A stretch of DNA of 7,244 nucleotides from an uncultured Christensenella sp. Lineage in GTDB: Bacteria; Bacillota; Clostridia; Christensenellales; UBA1750. Both the position numbers and the translations under genes were made by a program. Shown here piece by piece: positions 1-5,442 of this stretch. Every line of letters starts with the position of its first letter. The first letter of the stretch is position 1. The stretch lies in the NCBI GenBank assembly GCA_905193155.1, contig CAJJNQ010000068.1:1-7244 (forward strand), written 5' to 3'. A model generated the notes under the pieces. The model saw only the letters and a list, made by a program, of their open reading frames with translations. It was not told where the DNA came from and ran no database searches.

Positions 1-508
1 TTCGCAGGCTTTCTTTTCCGCGATACACCATGTTGGTGATCTGCTTCACCGTTTTCCCCGTGACCTCCGCCGCCTGCGCGTAGCTCATATCCTCGAAATA
101 GGTGAGGTACAAAACCTCCCGATAGTCCGGGTTCATCTCATCCATGCAGAAATGCAGAATGCGGTTTCGCTCCTCCGTCCGGATGACCTCCTCCGCCAGC
201 AGCCGTCCGTCCGGCTCGCCGGTCAGCGTATCGAGGCTGAACAGGGGCTTCCGTTTGCTCTTATGGCGCAGCGCCATGTGCCGCGCCGCCTTATAGAGAT
301 ACGCCTTGAAGCCGCCGTCCCGGATGCGGGGCTTTTTGGTGAACAGATAGGCGAAAACGTCCAGCATCAGCTCCTCCGCCTCGTGAACGTCGTGCAGATA
401 GCCGTCAATATACAGGGTCAGGGGGTCGCCGTATTTTTTCATCAGGGCCTCCAGCCCCGCGTCGTCGCCGCTCAGATATTGGCGGTACAAGCTCTCATCG
501 CAGGTCAT
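1..508 (-). CDS. ECF-type sigma-70 family RNA polymerase sigma factor, C-terminus cut by the window edge
   Basis: The protein directs core RNA polymerase to a specific promoter set. Reading from 508 leftwards there are 169 open codons and no stop, so the 3' end lies outside the window. Residues about 18-85 look like sigma region 2 (acidic DVHEAEELMLDVF, then FKAYLYKAARHMALRHKSK). Residues about 117-169 look like region 4, with the helix-turn-helix around MSYAQAAEVTGKTVKQITN followed by VYRGKESLR. Region 3 is absent, as expected for an ECF or short sigma factor. The ATG at 508-506 is preceded by GGAAG with an 8 nt spacer. It follows the HTH gene on the same strand after 47 nt, so the two are probably co-transcribed. 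Target promoters and any anti-sigma factor cannot be seen. The family call is firm; the exact ECF group is unknown. Confidence 0.87.
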   Translation of the reverse strand, partial: MTCDESLYRQYLSGDDAGLEALMKKYGDPLTLYIDGYLHDVHEAEELMLDVFAYLFTKKPRIRDGGFKAYLYKAARHMALRHKSKRKPLFSLDTLTGEPDGRLLAEEVIRTEERNRILHFCMDEMNPDYREVLYLTYFEDMSYAQAAEVTGKTVKQITNMVYRGKESLR

Positions 509-555
509 AGCGTTCACTTCCTTTTTGCGGATGCTAAAATGCAGAGGGGTATCCG

Positions 556-765
556 TCAGGTGCTTGTCCTGCCGGGATCGCGGTGCTGTTCCTGAAAGCG
601 CGGGTCGGACGGCTTTTCCGCGTTTTCCGGGATCGCCCATGAACGCCCGAACCGGGACGCGCCGGGGATCCGCCCCTCGGCGCAATATTGGTTGACCCGC
701 CGCTCTGACACGCCCCAACGGTAGGACGCCTCCCGAATGGAGACACAGCCCTTGACCCCGTTCAT
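556..765 (-). CDS. small MerR/excisionase-like helix-turn-helix DNA-binding protein
   Basis: A 69-residue protein, almost all of it one winged helix-turn-helix. Residues about 8-36 (VSIREASYRWGVSERRVNQY, then CAEGRIPGASRF) form the helices, and GRSWAIPENAEKPSDPR forms the wing. This is the layout of the HTH_17/excisionase-like group, which is widespread in Clostridia and often found in integrated elements. It has no catalytic domain, so it probably acts as a local transcription regulator or a recombination accessory factor. The ATG at 765-763 has AGGTG 4 nt upstream, a modest ribosome binding site, and TGA ends it at 558-556. It lies immediately upstream of the ECF sigma gene, with a candidate promoter at 802-830. 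No integrase is in the window, so an excisionase role is only a possibility. Confidence 0.8.
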   Translation of the reverse strand: MNGVKGCVSIREASYRWGVSERRVNQYCAEGRIPGASRFGRSWAIPENAEKPSDPRFQEQHRDPGRTST

Positions 766-801
766 ACCGCACCTGCGCAGGGGTAATACTCAACACGATA
801 C

Positions 802-830
802 ATGATATACGAATATCAAAAGATGTACAA
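802..830 (-). promoter_or_regulatory. candidate promoter for the HTH/sigma unit
   Basis: On the minus strand TTGTAC (830-825) and TATCAT (807-802) are separated by 17 nt. The -10 matches consensus at 5 of 6 positions; the -35 keeps only TTG. An AT-rich patch containing the small inverted repeat GATAT-ACGA-ATATC (804-817) overlaps the -10 and could be an operator for the HTH protein. The spacing to the HTH start, about 37 nt, is sensible. Confidence 0.4.
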
Positions 831-840
831 GGTACCATCG

Positions 841-1050
841 CAGCGAAGGATGGGAGAAAACGTGGAAAGTAGGGCAAAGAGAGCCTTTTTTTACATTTTC
901 GGGAGAGCTTTCGTCGCTGTGAATCCCTTCTGCTCGGTAAGGACGGCGTCCCGAAGCCCATTTTTGCCCCGCATATTGTACCGGCGCCGGACTTCCAGAC
1001 TGCGCCCCAAGGAGATGCGGCCGTCACGGAGTGATCCACCGCGCAACGAG
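841..1050. other. gene-free stretch, no recognised content
   Basis: Together with its flanks this is part of a 387 nt interval (766-1152) with no convincing gene. It holds a perfect 10-bp palindrome CCGGCGCCGG (981-990) and short hairpins such as TCAC-GGA-GTGA (1024-1034). A minus-strand stop-to-stop frame ending in TAA near 891-893 stays open for roughly 65 codons and reads as a plausible basic peptide, but it has no ribosome binding site with a start codon and runs through the downstream terminator hairpin. A plus-strand frame at 802-1116 is equally unsupported. It could be a decayed gene or a dispersed repeat; nothing in the sequence decides this. Confidence 0.4.
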
Positions 1051-1085
1051 AAAAGGCCGCAGCCTTCCAAACGGAGGCTGCGGCC
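1051..1085 (-). terminator. Rho-independent terminator for the Lrp-aminotransferase-rhomboid operon
   Basis: Arms 1055-1065 (GGCCGCAGCCT) and 1075-1085 (AGGCTGCGGCC) are perfect 11-bp complements. A G-T and a C-G pair can extend the stem and leave a 5 nt loop. Read on the minus strand, the hairpin is followed by TTTTCTCGTT. It lies 67 nt after the rhomboid stop. On the plus strand no T-tract follows, so it acts in one direction. Confidence 0.85.
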
Positions 1086-1152
1086 AATCTCTCATAAGAA
1101 AAATACATCCTTATGAACGGATTTTTTGCGTTTCAAAGGTTCCGGCTGCCGG

Positions 1153-1875
1153 TCAATAAGAAATCTTGATGAACGAGAACATCGGGATGCCGTATTGTGC
1201 GGAATACTTCCACATTCCGTAGAGGAAGATACCGGCAAAGACCGCGATCAGGCCGATAAGGCCGAAGATCTGCCGGATGCGCAGCTTTTCGCGGAACAGG
1301 CCGGTGCACCACGCTGCGCAGAAGCCGCCGATCAGCCCGCCGATATGGCCGAAGTTGTCGATGCCTGTGTCCAGAAAACCGTTGGCCAGGTTGATGCCGA
1401 TGATGACCAGCACCTGCATGCCGAAGACCTGGTTGAACACCTGCTTATGCCGCGTGCGGAAATAGAGCAGTGCGCCCAACAGACCGAAGATCGCACCCGA
1501 TGCGCCGACCGAGGCCGCATCTGACAGCGCGTAGGAAAGCACCGACCCGAACAGTCCGGCGCTCAAATACACAATCAGGTATTTGACCCGGCCGAGCAGC
1601 AGCTCGACCTGCGGCCCCCAGAAGTACAGCGCGATCAGGTTGGAAGCGATGTGCACAATGCCGGAATGCAGGAAGCACGCTGTCAGCAGCCTCCAGTATT
1701 CGCCGCAGGTGATGAGCAGGTTCTGCTTCGCACCCAGCCGCAGAATGGTTTCGCTGTAAGTATGCCCCAGGGCCTGCATCAGCAGCTCCACCGCGAACAT
1801 TGCAAGGTTCAGCCCGATCAGCGCATAGGTCACATACGGCCTGCGGCGGTTGATGTAGATGCGCTCCTGTTCCAT
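1153..1875 (-). CDS. rhomboid family intramembrane serine protease
   Basis: An integral membrane protease of 240 residues that would cleave transmembrane helices of other membrane proteins; its substrate cannot be read from sequence. Catalytic motifs are intact: GASGAIFG with Ser126, and GHIGGLIGG with His177, forming the Ser-His dyad. HIASN (His75, Asn79) matches the HxxxN oxyanion-side motif and WR (61-62) matches the family's first-loop motif. About seven hydrophobic segments are visible (roughly 14-35, 66-87, 97-118, 124-140, 150-168, 174-192, 201-222), preceded by a short basic cytoplasmic N-terminus. Length is typical of compact bacterial rhomboids. The ATG at 1875 lies 3 nt after the aminotransferase TAA, with a GGGGG ribosome binding site inside the end of that gene, so translation is likely coupled. 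Confidence 0.93.
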   Translation of the reverse strand: MEQERIYINRRRPYVTYALIGLNLAMFAVELLMQALGHTYSETILRLGAKQNLLITCGEYWRLLTACFLHSGIVHIASNLIALYFWGPQVELLLGRVKYLIVYLSAGLFGSVLSYALSDAASVGASGAIFGLLGALLYFRTRHKQVFNQVFGMQVLVIIGINLANGFLDTGIDNFGHIGGLIGGFCAAWCTGLFREKLRIRQIFGLIGLIAVFAGIFLYGMWKYSAQYGIPMFSFIKISY

Positions 1876-1878
1876 GTT

Positions 1879-3066
1879 TTATTCCCCCCGCTGACGGCGC
1901 ACGAAAAGCTCGATGCGTCGCAGCGCCTCGATGATCTTGTCGGTTGCCGTTGCGTAGGAGCAGCGGATGTAGCCCTCGCCGCTGGCGCCGAACGCCGTGC
2001 CGGGGACAGTGGCGACCTTCTGCTCCCGCAGCAGCTTTTCACAGAACTCATCGCTCTTCATGTTCAATCCCGCGATGTTGGGGAAGACATAAAACGCGCC
2101 CAGCGGCTCGAAGCACGGCAGACCCATCTTCGCAAAGCCGTCCAGCATGATGCGGCGGCGCTGGTCGTAAACCTTCCGCATCTTTTCGACCGAGGCGTAG
2201 TTGTCCTCGCGTCCGGCGCGCAGCGCTTCTGCGGCAGCCGCCTGTCCCTGCACCGGCGCGCAGAGGATCGTGAACTGATGGATCTTGCACATCAGTCTGG
2301 CGATCGGCGCGGGGGCGCAGGCATAACCCATGCGCCAGCCCGTCATGGCGAACGCCTTGGAAAAGCCGTTGAGGGTCACGGTGCGCTCGAACATGCCGGG
2401 GATGGAGGCGAAGGAGACGTGCTTCCGCCCGCCGTAGGTCAATTCGGAGTAGATCTCGTCCGAAATCACCAGGATATCCGTATCTTTGAGCACCTCGGCG
2501 AGCGCTTCAAGATCCGCCCGCTCCATGATGCCGCCGGTGGGGTTGTTGGGATAGGGCAGGATCAGCGCCTTGGTGCGGGGCGTGATGCACGCCTTCAGCT
2601 GCTCCGGAAGCAGTTTGAAGCCGTGGTCCGCGCTGGTGGGGATGCCCACCGGCACGCCGCCCGAAAGGTGCACGCAGGGCGAATAGGAAACATAGGAAGG
2701 ATCGGGGATGAGCACCTCATCGCCCGGCTCCAGCATCGTGCGCAGCGCAAGGTCGATGCCCTCGGATGCGCCGACGGTGACGATGATTTCGTTGTTCGGG
2801 TTATAATCGATGCCGCAGCGGGCGTGCAGATAGTCCGAGATTTCACGGCGGAGATTCAGGTCGCCCCAGTTGGAGGAATAGTGCGTCTGCCCCTGCTCGA
2901 TGGAGTAGATGGCCGATTCGCAGATGTTCCAGGGCGTGACAAAATCCGGCTCGCCTACGCCCAGCGAGATCGCGTCCTTCATGGTGCTGACGATATCGAA
3001 GAACTTGCGGATGCCGCTGGGGGGGATTTCCTGCACGGTGCGGTTGAGGAGCTTTTCGTAATTCAC
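1879..3066 (-). CDS. class I/II PLP-dependent aminotransferase
   Basis: A cytoplasmic fold-type I aminotransferase of 395 residues that moves an amino group between an amino acid and a 2-oxoacid. Visible residues are the Schiff-base Lys237 in GFSKAFAMTGWR, Asn175 in the PYPNNPTGG motif, Asp203 in SDEIYSELTYGG (cofactor pyridine contact) and Arg368 in GYIRCSYA, which normally binds the substrate alpha-carboxylate. GVGEPDFVTP near residue 36 is the usual N-terminal signature. Length and motifs fit the aspartate/aromatic/PatA-like subgroup, but substrate (aspartate, aromatic, alanine or diaminopimelate-related) cannot be assigned. The start codon is GTG at 3066-3064, overlapping the regulator's TGA as GTGA; this frame has no better start. 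The adjacent Lrp-type gene is probably its regulator. Confidence 0.93.
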   Translation of the reverse strand: MNYEKLLNRTVQEIPPSGIRKFFDIVSTMKDAISLGVGEPDFVTPWNICESAIYSIEQGQTHYSSNWGDLNLRREISDYLHARCGIDYNPNNEIIVTVGASEGIDLALRTMLEPGDEVLIPDPSYVSYSPCVHLSGGVPVGIPTSADHGFKLLPEQLKACITPRTKALILPYPNNPTGGIMERADLEALAEVLKDTDILVISDEIYSELTYGGRKHVSFASIPGMFERTVTLNGFSKAFAMTGWRMGYACAPAPIARLMCKIHQFTILCAPVQGQAAAAEALRAGREDNYASVEKMRKVYDQRRRIMLDGFAKMGLPCFEPLGAFYVFPNIAGLNMKSDEFCEKLLREQKVATVPGTAFGASGEGYIRCSYATATDKIIEALRRIELFVRRQRGE

Positions 3067-3560
3067 GGGGACACCGCCAGTCTGTTGTCCGTATGGTTCT
3101 CCTCCAGAATCACGCCTTCAAACTTATATTTTTTCAGCACAAAGTGCGTCGCGGTGGACATCACGCCGTCGATGGTGGCGAGTTTTTGCGATACAAAAGA
3201 CGCCAGCGTGCGCATGGTAGCGGCCTGAACTTCCAGCATCAGGTCATAAGCGCCGCTCATCAGATATACCGCCGTCACCTCGTCAAAGCGGTAGATGCGC
3301 TCGGCGATGGCGTCGAAACCCCGGTCGCGCTGGGGCGTGACCTTGACCTCGATGACCGCCTTGACCTTCTCGATGGGGGTCTTATCCCAGTTGATCAGCG
3401 CGGGGTAGCCCACGATGACCCTCTCTTCTTCCAGATGCCGAATGGCTTCGGTCACGGCCTGCTCGGTCATGCCCAGCATCACGGCGGCCCTTTCGGGCGT
3501 AATGCGCGCGTCCTGATAGAGCAGGTCCAGCACGCGGATTTCTTCCTGTGTAAGCGCCAT
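3063..3560 (-). CDS. Lrp/AsnC family transcriptional regulator
   Basis: A 165-residue DNA-binding regulator, the usual length for the family. Residues 1-60 are the winged helix-turn-helix (ITPERAAVMLGMTEQAVTEAI, then RHLEEERVIVGYPALIN). Residues about 64-145 form the RAM effector-binding and oligomerisation domain, with the typical VYLMSGAYDLMLEV stretch. Lrp-type proteins usually respond to an amino acid and often regulate their own operon. I chose the ATG at 3560 because GGGAGGG (3567-3573) sits 6 nt upstream; an earlier in-frame ATG at 3575 would place that site inside the gene. Its stop overlaps the GTG start of the aminotransferase by 4 nt, and an inverted repeat beside its promoter is a candidate operator. 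The effector is unknown. Confidence 0.92.
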   Translation of the reverse strand: MALTQEEIRVLDLLYQDARITPERAAVMLGMTEQAVTEAIRHLEEERVIVGYPALINWDKTPIEKVKAVIEVKVTPQRDRGFDAIAERIYRFDEVTAVYLMSGAYDLMLEVQAATMRTLASFVSQKLATIDGVMSTATHFVLKKYKFEGVILEENHTDNRLAVSP

Positions 3561-3566
3561 GTTTTT

Positions 3567-3573
3567 CCCTCCC
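3567..3573 (-). promoter_or_regulatory. ribosome binding site that decides the Lrp-type regulator start
   Basis: GGGAGGG on the minus strand lies 6 nt before ATG-GCG at 3560. The alternative ATG at 3575 directly abuts it on the 5' side and has no comparable site of its own, so the shorter 165-residue protein is preferred. Confidence 0.75.
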
Positions 3574-3575
3574 AT

Positions 3576-3596
3576 AAGTCAAACTTGGTGTGACTT
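3576..3596. promoter_or_regulatory. inverted repeat, candidate Lrp-type operator
   Basis: AAGTCA (3576-3581) and TGACTT (3591-3596) are exact reverse complements separated by 9 nt. The repeat begins just downstream of the candidate -10 box (3599-3604) and ends before the ribosome binding site, so a bound regulator would block initiation. Symmetric sites of this overall size are usual for Lrp/AsnC dimers. That the neighbouring regulator binds here is an inference. Confidence 0.45.
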
Positions 3597-3598
3597 TA

Positions 3599-3628
3599 AG
3601 TTTACCATTTTACCGCCCCGGCAGTCAA
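3599..3628 (-). promoter_or_regulatory. candidate promoter of the Lrp-aminotransferase-rhomboid operon
   Basis: TTGACT (3628-3623, 5 of 6 to the -35 consensus) and TAAACT (3604-3599, 4 of 6 to the -10) are separated by 18 nt on the minus strand. The -35 box overlaps the TGA stop of the alkyltransferase gene (3627-3625). No terminator lies between the two genes, so read-through from upstream is also possible. Confidence 0.55.
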
Positions 3629-4176
3629 TTGCTTTGCGGCTCTGTTTTTTCACGGTTTTGGCGCTTTCGCGGCTCCCAATCCCAGTCCGCCGGCAGTGCG
3701 CAGCCCTCAAATTCGAGCAGCTGTTTTTTCCGGTCCAGCCGGTCGCCGAAGTACCCGCCGGGGCCGCTTAACGACACCACCCGGTGGCACGGCACCAGGA
3801 TGGGCACGGGGTTTTTGCGGTTGGCCTGTCCCACGGCCTGAAAGCCGCGCGTGCCCGCCATCAGTCCCTCCTGCGCATAGGTGATGGTCTGCCCGTAAGG
3901 GATGCCGCGCATCGCTTCCCAGCAGCACAGTTGAAACGGCGTGCCGCAAAGGTCGAGCGGTACGGAAAAGACGTGCAGCTCTCCGGCGAAATACCGGCGC
4001 AGCTCGTCCGCCGCCTCCGCTTCGCCCGGCACACGGATGTATTCGCCCGCTGCTTCGCGCCGGAACTGGCGTGCGCCGTCGTCCAGATCGACAAAGCGCA
4101 CGCCGCGCGCGGTTTCGACGACCGTTATCGGCGCAAGCCAGGTGGAAATGGTCGTCACTTTGCATTCGATCGGCAT
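3625..4176 (-). CDS. ogt: methylated-DNA--protein-cysteine S-methyltransferase (O6-alkylguanine-DNA alkyltransferase)
   Basis: A 183-residue suicide repair protein that transfers alkyl groups from O6-alkylguanine or O4-alkylthymine in DNA to its own cysteine. The acceptor is Cys130 in PVPILVPCHRVV, with His131 and Arg132 intact and hinge Asn122 in KNPVP. The conserved Tyr is Tyr100 in GQTITYAQ, and GPGGYFGDRLDRKKQLLEFEG is the usual C-terminal active-site loop region. Residues 1-75 are the variable N-terminal domain, and a polar tail of about 15 residues ends the protein. Oddity: aligned to AVGxA, the residue normally Arg (the arginine finger) is Gln113. The ATG at 4176 is preceded by GAAGGGGAC. 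It lies 33 nt after the Cys-rich gene and may share its transcript. No Ada-type regulatory domain is present. Confidence 0.93.
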   Translation of the reverse strand: MPIECKVTTISTWLAPITVVETARGVRFVDLDDGARQFRREAAGEYIRVPGEAEAADELRRYFAGELHVFSVPLDLCGTPFQLCCWEAMRGIPYGQTITYAQEGLMAGTRGFQAVGQANRKNPVPILVPCHRVVSLSGPGGYFGDRLDRKKQLLEFEGCALPADWDWEPRKRQNREKTEPQSN

Positions 4177-4209
4177 TTGAAATGTCCCCTTCTCTATGTA
4201 GAATTTGGC

Positions 4210-4746
4210 CTAGCGGCGATTCGGCAGCTCGGGGTAGAGCGGCAGGTTGAAGGCGGGCGGGCAGTCCGGCACGCAGGGCGGCCCCGCGCAAACCGGCAGC
4301 TGCACCGGCTCCGGACAGGCGGCGTAAATCGTCAGCCCCAAGTCAAAGCAGGCATAGAACCCGCCGCCCTGCGGCATTACGTCGCAGAGCCGCAGCCCTG
4401 CCTGCACGAAAAACTGCTGCCCGCCGTCGCTGGGAGTGCGCAGCTGCGCTTCGATGGGCAGGCGGATCTCGCCGGATAAGCAGGAGCCCGCGCAGTCGCG
4501 GACGATGGTGATCTGCACCGGCAGGCAAAGCAGCGCGCGAAGACAGCAGCCGCAGCGATCCGGCGTCAAGCGCACGTTTTCCAGCCGCGGCGCGCCGCAC
4601 AATGCGCCGCCGGCAAATTGAAAGCACGGCGGAGCGCATCCGCAGAGGATCAATTCCGCCGTCTGGCCCTGCATCCGCAGGCGAACAAAGTCCGTCACCC
4701 GCAGCATCAGATAGGTATGCAGCCCCGGCGCGGAAACAGAATTCAT
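4210..4746 (-). CDS. uncharacterised cysteine-rich protein
   Basis: I do not recognise the family. The 178-residue product has 16 cysteines (about 9%), in groups: LCGCAPPC (35-41), Cys50, RCGCC (65-68), Cys74, DCAGSC (85-89), Cys121, Cys133, Cys144, and CAGPPCVPDC (153-162). It has no signal peptide or membrane segment. The middle (about 70-140) alternates hydrophobic and polar residues, suggesting beta strands, and the C-terminal 30 residues are Pro-rich. The Cys pairs could bind metal or form disulfide cross-links, as in spore-coat proteins of Firmicutes. A strong AAGGAGG (4755-4761) lies 8 nt before the ATG, so the gene is very probably real. Its start region carries a CATA-NNN-TA motif. 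A coat or spore role is inference only. Confidence 0.75.
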   Translation of the reverse strand: MNSVSAPGLHTYLMLRVTDFVRLRMQGQTAELILCGCAPPCFQFAGGALCGAPRLENVRLTPDRCGCCLRALLCLPVQITIVRDCAGSCLSGEIRLPIEAQLRTPSDGGQQFFVQAGLRLCDVMPQGGGFYACFDLGLTIYAACPEPVQLPVCAGPPCVPDCPPAFNLPLYPELPNRR

Positions 4747-4765
4747 GGCGGCAACCTCCTTTCTT

Positions 4766-4798
4766 ATTATACTGTATGCCGTGCGAGGAAAAAAGTGA
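4766..4798 (-). promoter_or_regulatory. candidate promoter of the Cys-rich gene, sporulation-sigma-like
   Basis: On the minus strand CATACAGTA (4778-4770) fits the CATA-NNN-TA -10 pattern of sigma-K and is one base off the sigma-E pattern CATACA(A/C/T)T. CAC (4797-4795) lies 16 nt upstream, a partial match to the sigma-K -35. A perfect TATAAT (4771-4766) overlaps, but it lies only 4 nt from the Shine-Dalgarno and would start transcription inside it, with a poor T-run at -35. The shifted sporulation reading fits the gene better. Confidence 0.4.
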
Positions 4799-4829
4799 AA
4801 AAGGAGGGAGGAGCACCCGGATTTGCGCC

Positions 4830-4858
4830 TTGCAATTTGAGCCGAAAACGTGTACCAT
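4830..4858 (+). promoter_or_regulatory. candidate promoter of the ferritin-like/phosphomutase unit
   Basis: TTGCAA (4830-4835) and TACCAT (4853-4858) are 17 nt apart, each matching consensus at 4 of 6 positions. The leader to the ATG at 4902 would be about 37 nt. No clear operator or riboswitch fold is visible in it. Confidence 0.4.
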
Positions 4859-4901
4859 TTATTTGAAGAATCTTGTTTTCAACGCCAAAGGAGGTTGCCT
4901 T

Positions 4902-5393
4902 ATGGTGATACACCCGTTTTCAGACCGCGAAGCGATCCGCATTGCGGCCGAGATCGAGCGCAAGGGGGAGCGGTTCTACCGCATGGCCCTGGGCGTGGCC
5001 AAGGACGGCGCGGCCTGCACTCTTTTGCAGATGCTCCGCGACCAGGAAAAGGCGCACGCCGCGCGCTTTGACGCGATGCTGCTCAAGCTCCCCAAGGAGG
5101 ACGCGCAGCAGGACAAAGCGTATGATTTGGAGTCCAGCGCGTTTCTCTCCGCCATTGCCGCGGAGGTCGTGTTCCCCGGCGGCGTGCTGGCGTCGCTGAT
5201 GAGCCATAAGCTCGACACGCTGCGCGATATTCTGCTCTATGCGATCAGCTCCGAAAAGGACAGTCTGCTGTTTTACCTCGAAATGCTGACCGAGACGCAG
5301 AGCGAGACGCTCAAGCCCGTGCTGCGCGAGATCATCGCGGAGGAGAAAAAGCACCTGTACGATTTGCAGGCGCTGCTCGAAAAACTGGGTTAA
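4902..5393 (+). CDS. rubrerythrin/ferritin-like diiron-domain protein
   Basis: A 163-residue four-helix-bundle protein of the rubrerythrin (COG1633-like) group, without a C-terminal rubredoxin domain. Such proteins bind a diiron centre and take part in peroxide detoxification or iron handling in anaerobes. Candidate ligands fall in the expected places: Glu19/Glu23 in IERKGERFY (helix A), Glu49 and His52 in DQEKAHAARFD (helix B), Glu118 in ISSEKDSLLFY (helix C), and Glu148 and His151 in AEEKKHLYDL (helix D). The open frame extends upstream to 4602, but the ATG at 4902 has AAAGGAGG (4887-4894) 7 nt before it and starts at the family's normal N-terminus. It ends 49 nt before the phosphomutase, probably in one transcript. 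The physiological substrate is not determinable. Confidence 0.88.
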   Translation: MVIHPFSDREAIRIAAEIERKGERFYRMALGVAKDGAACTLLQMLRDQEKAHAARFDAMLLKLPKEDAQQDKAYDLESSAFLSAIAAEVVFPGGVLASLMSHKLDTLRDILLYAISSEKDSLLFYLEMLTETQSETLKPVLREIIAEEKKHLYDLQALLEKLG

Positions 5394-5442
5394 AGGACAA
5401 TAAAACGGCCCGCAAGCCGGGCGGAACAGGAGGTTTTTATCC

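Noticed and set aside
152..595. 147-codon plus-strand open frame
   Set aside because: It is antisense to the sigma factor and the end of the HTH gene and has no ribosome binding site or recognisable domain.
802..1116. 104-codon plus-strand open frame
   Set aside because: Its start has no Shine-Dalgarno, the product is very Arg/Pro-rich with no domain, and it reads through the terminator hairpin at 1055-1085.
1651..3228. 525-codon plus-strand open frame
   Set aside because: It lies antisense to the aminotransferase and regulator, which have clear family motifs; the long frame is a by-product of GC-rich codon use and has no ribosome binding site.
3561..3575. Earlier ATG (3575) for the Lrp-type regulator
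   Set aside because: It would put the GGGAGGG ribosome binding site inside the coding sequence, and the five added residues (MGGKN) simply translate that site.
4766..4771. Perfect TATAAT as a vegetative -10 box for the Cys-rich gene
   Set aside because: It lies 4 nt from the Shine-Dalgarno, so transcription would begin inside it, and the -35 position is only a T-run. It is not excluded, but the overlapping CATA-NNN-TA motif fits better.
4602..4901. 100-codon upstream extension of the ferritin-like frame
   Set aside because: It would run over the divergent gene's promoter and start, and the ribosome binding site and family N-terminus both point to the ATG at 4902.
5407..5423. GC hairpin between the ferritin-like gene and the phosphomutase as a terminator
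   Set aside because: The stem is only 5 bp (GCCCG/CGGGC) and on the plus strand is followed by GGAACAGG, not a T-tract.
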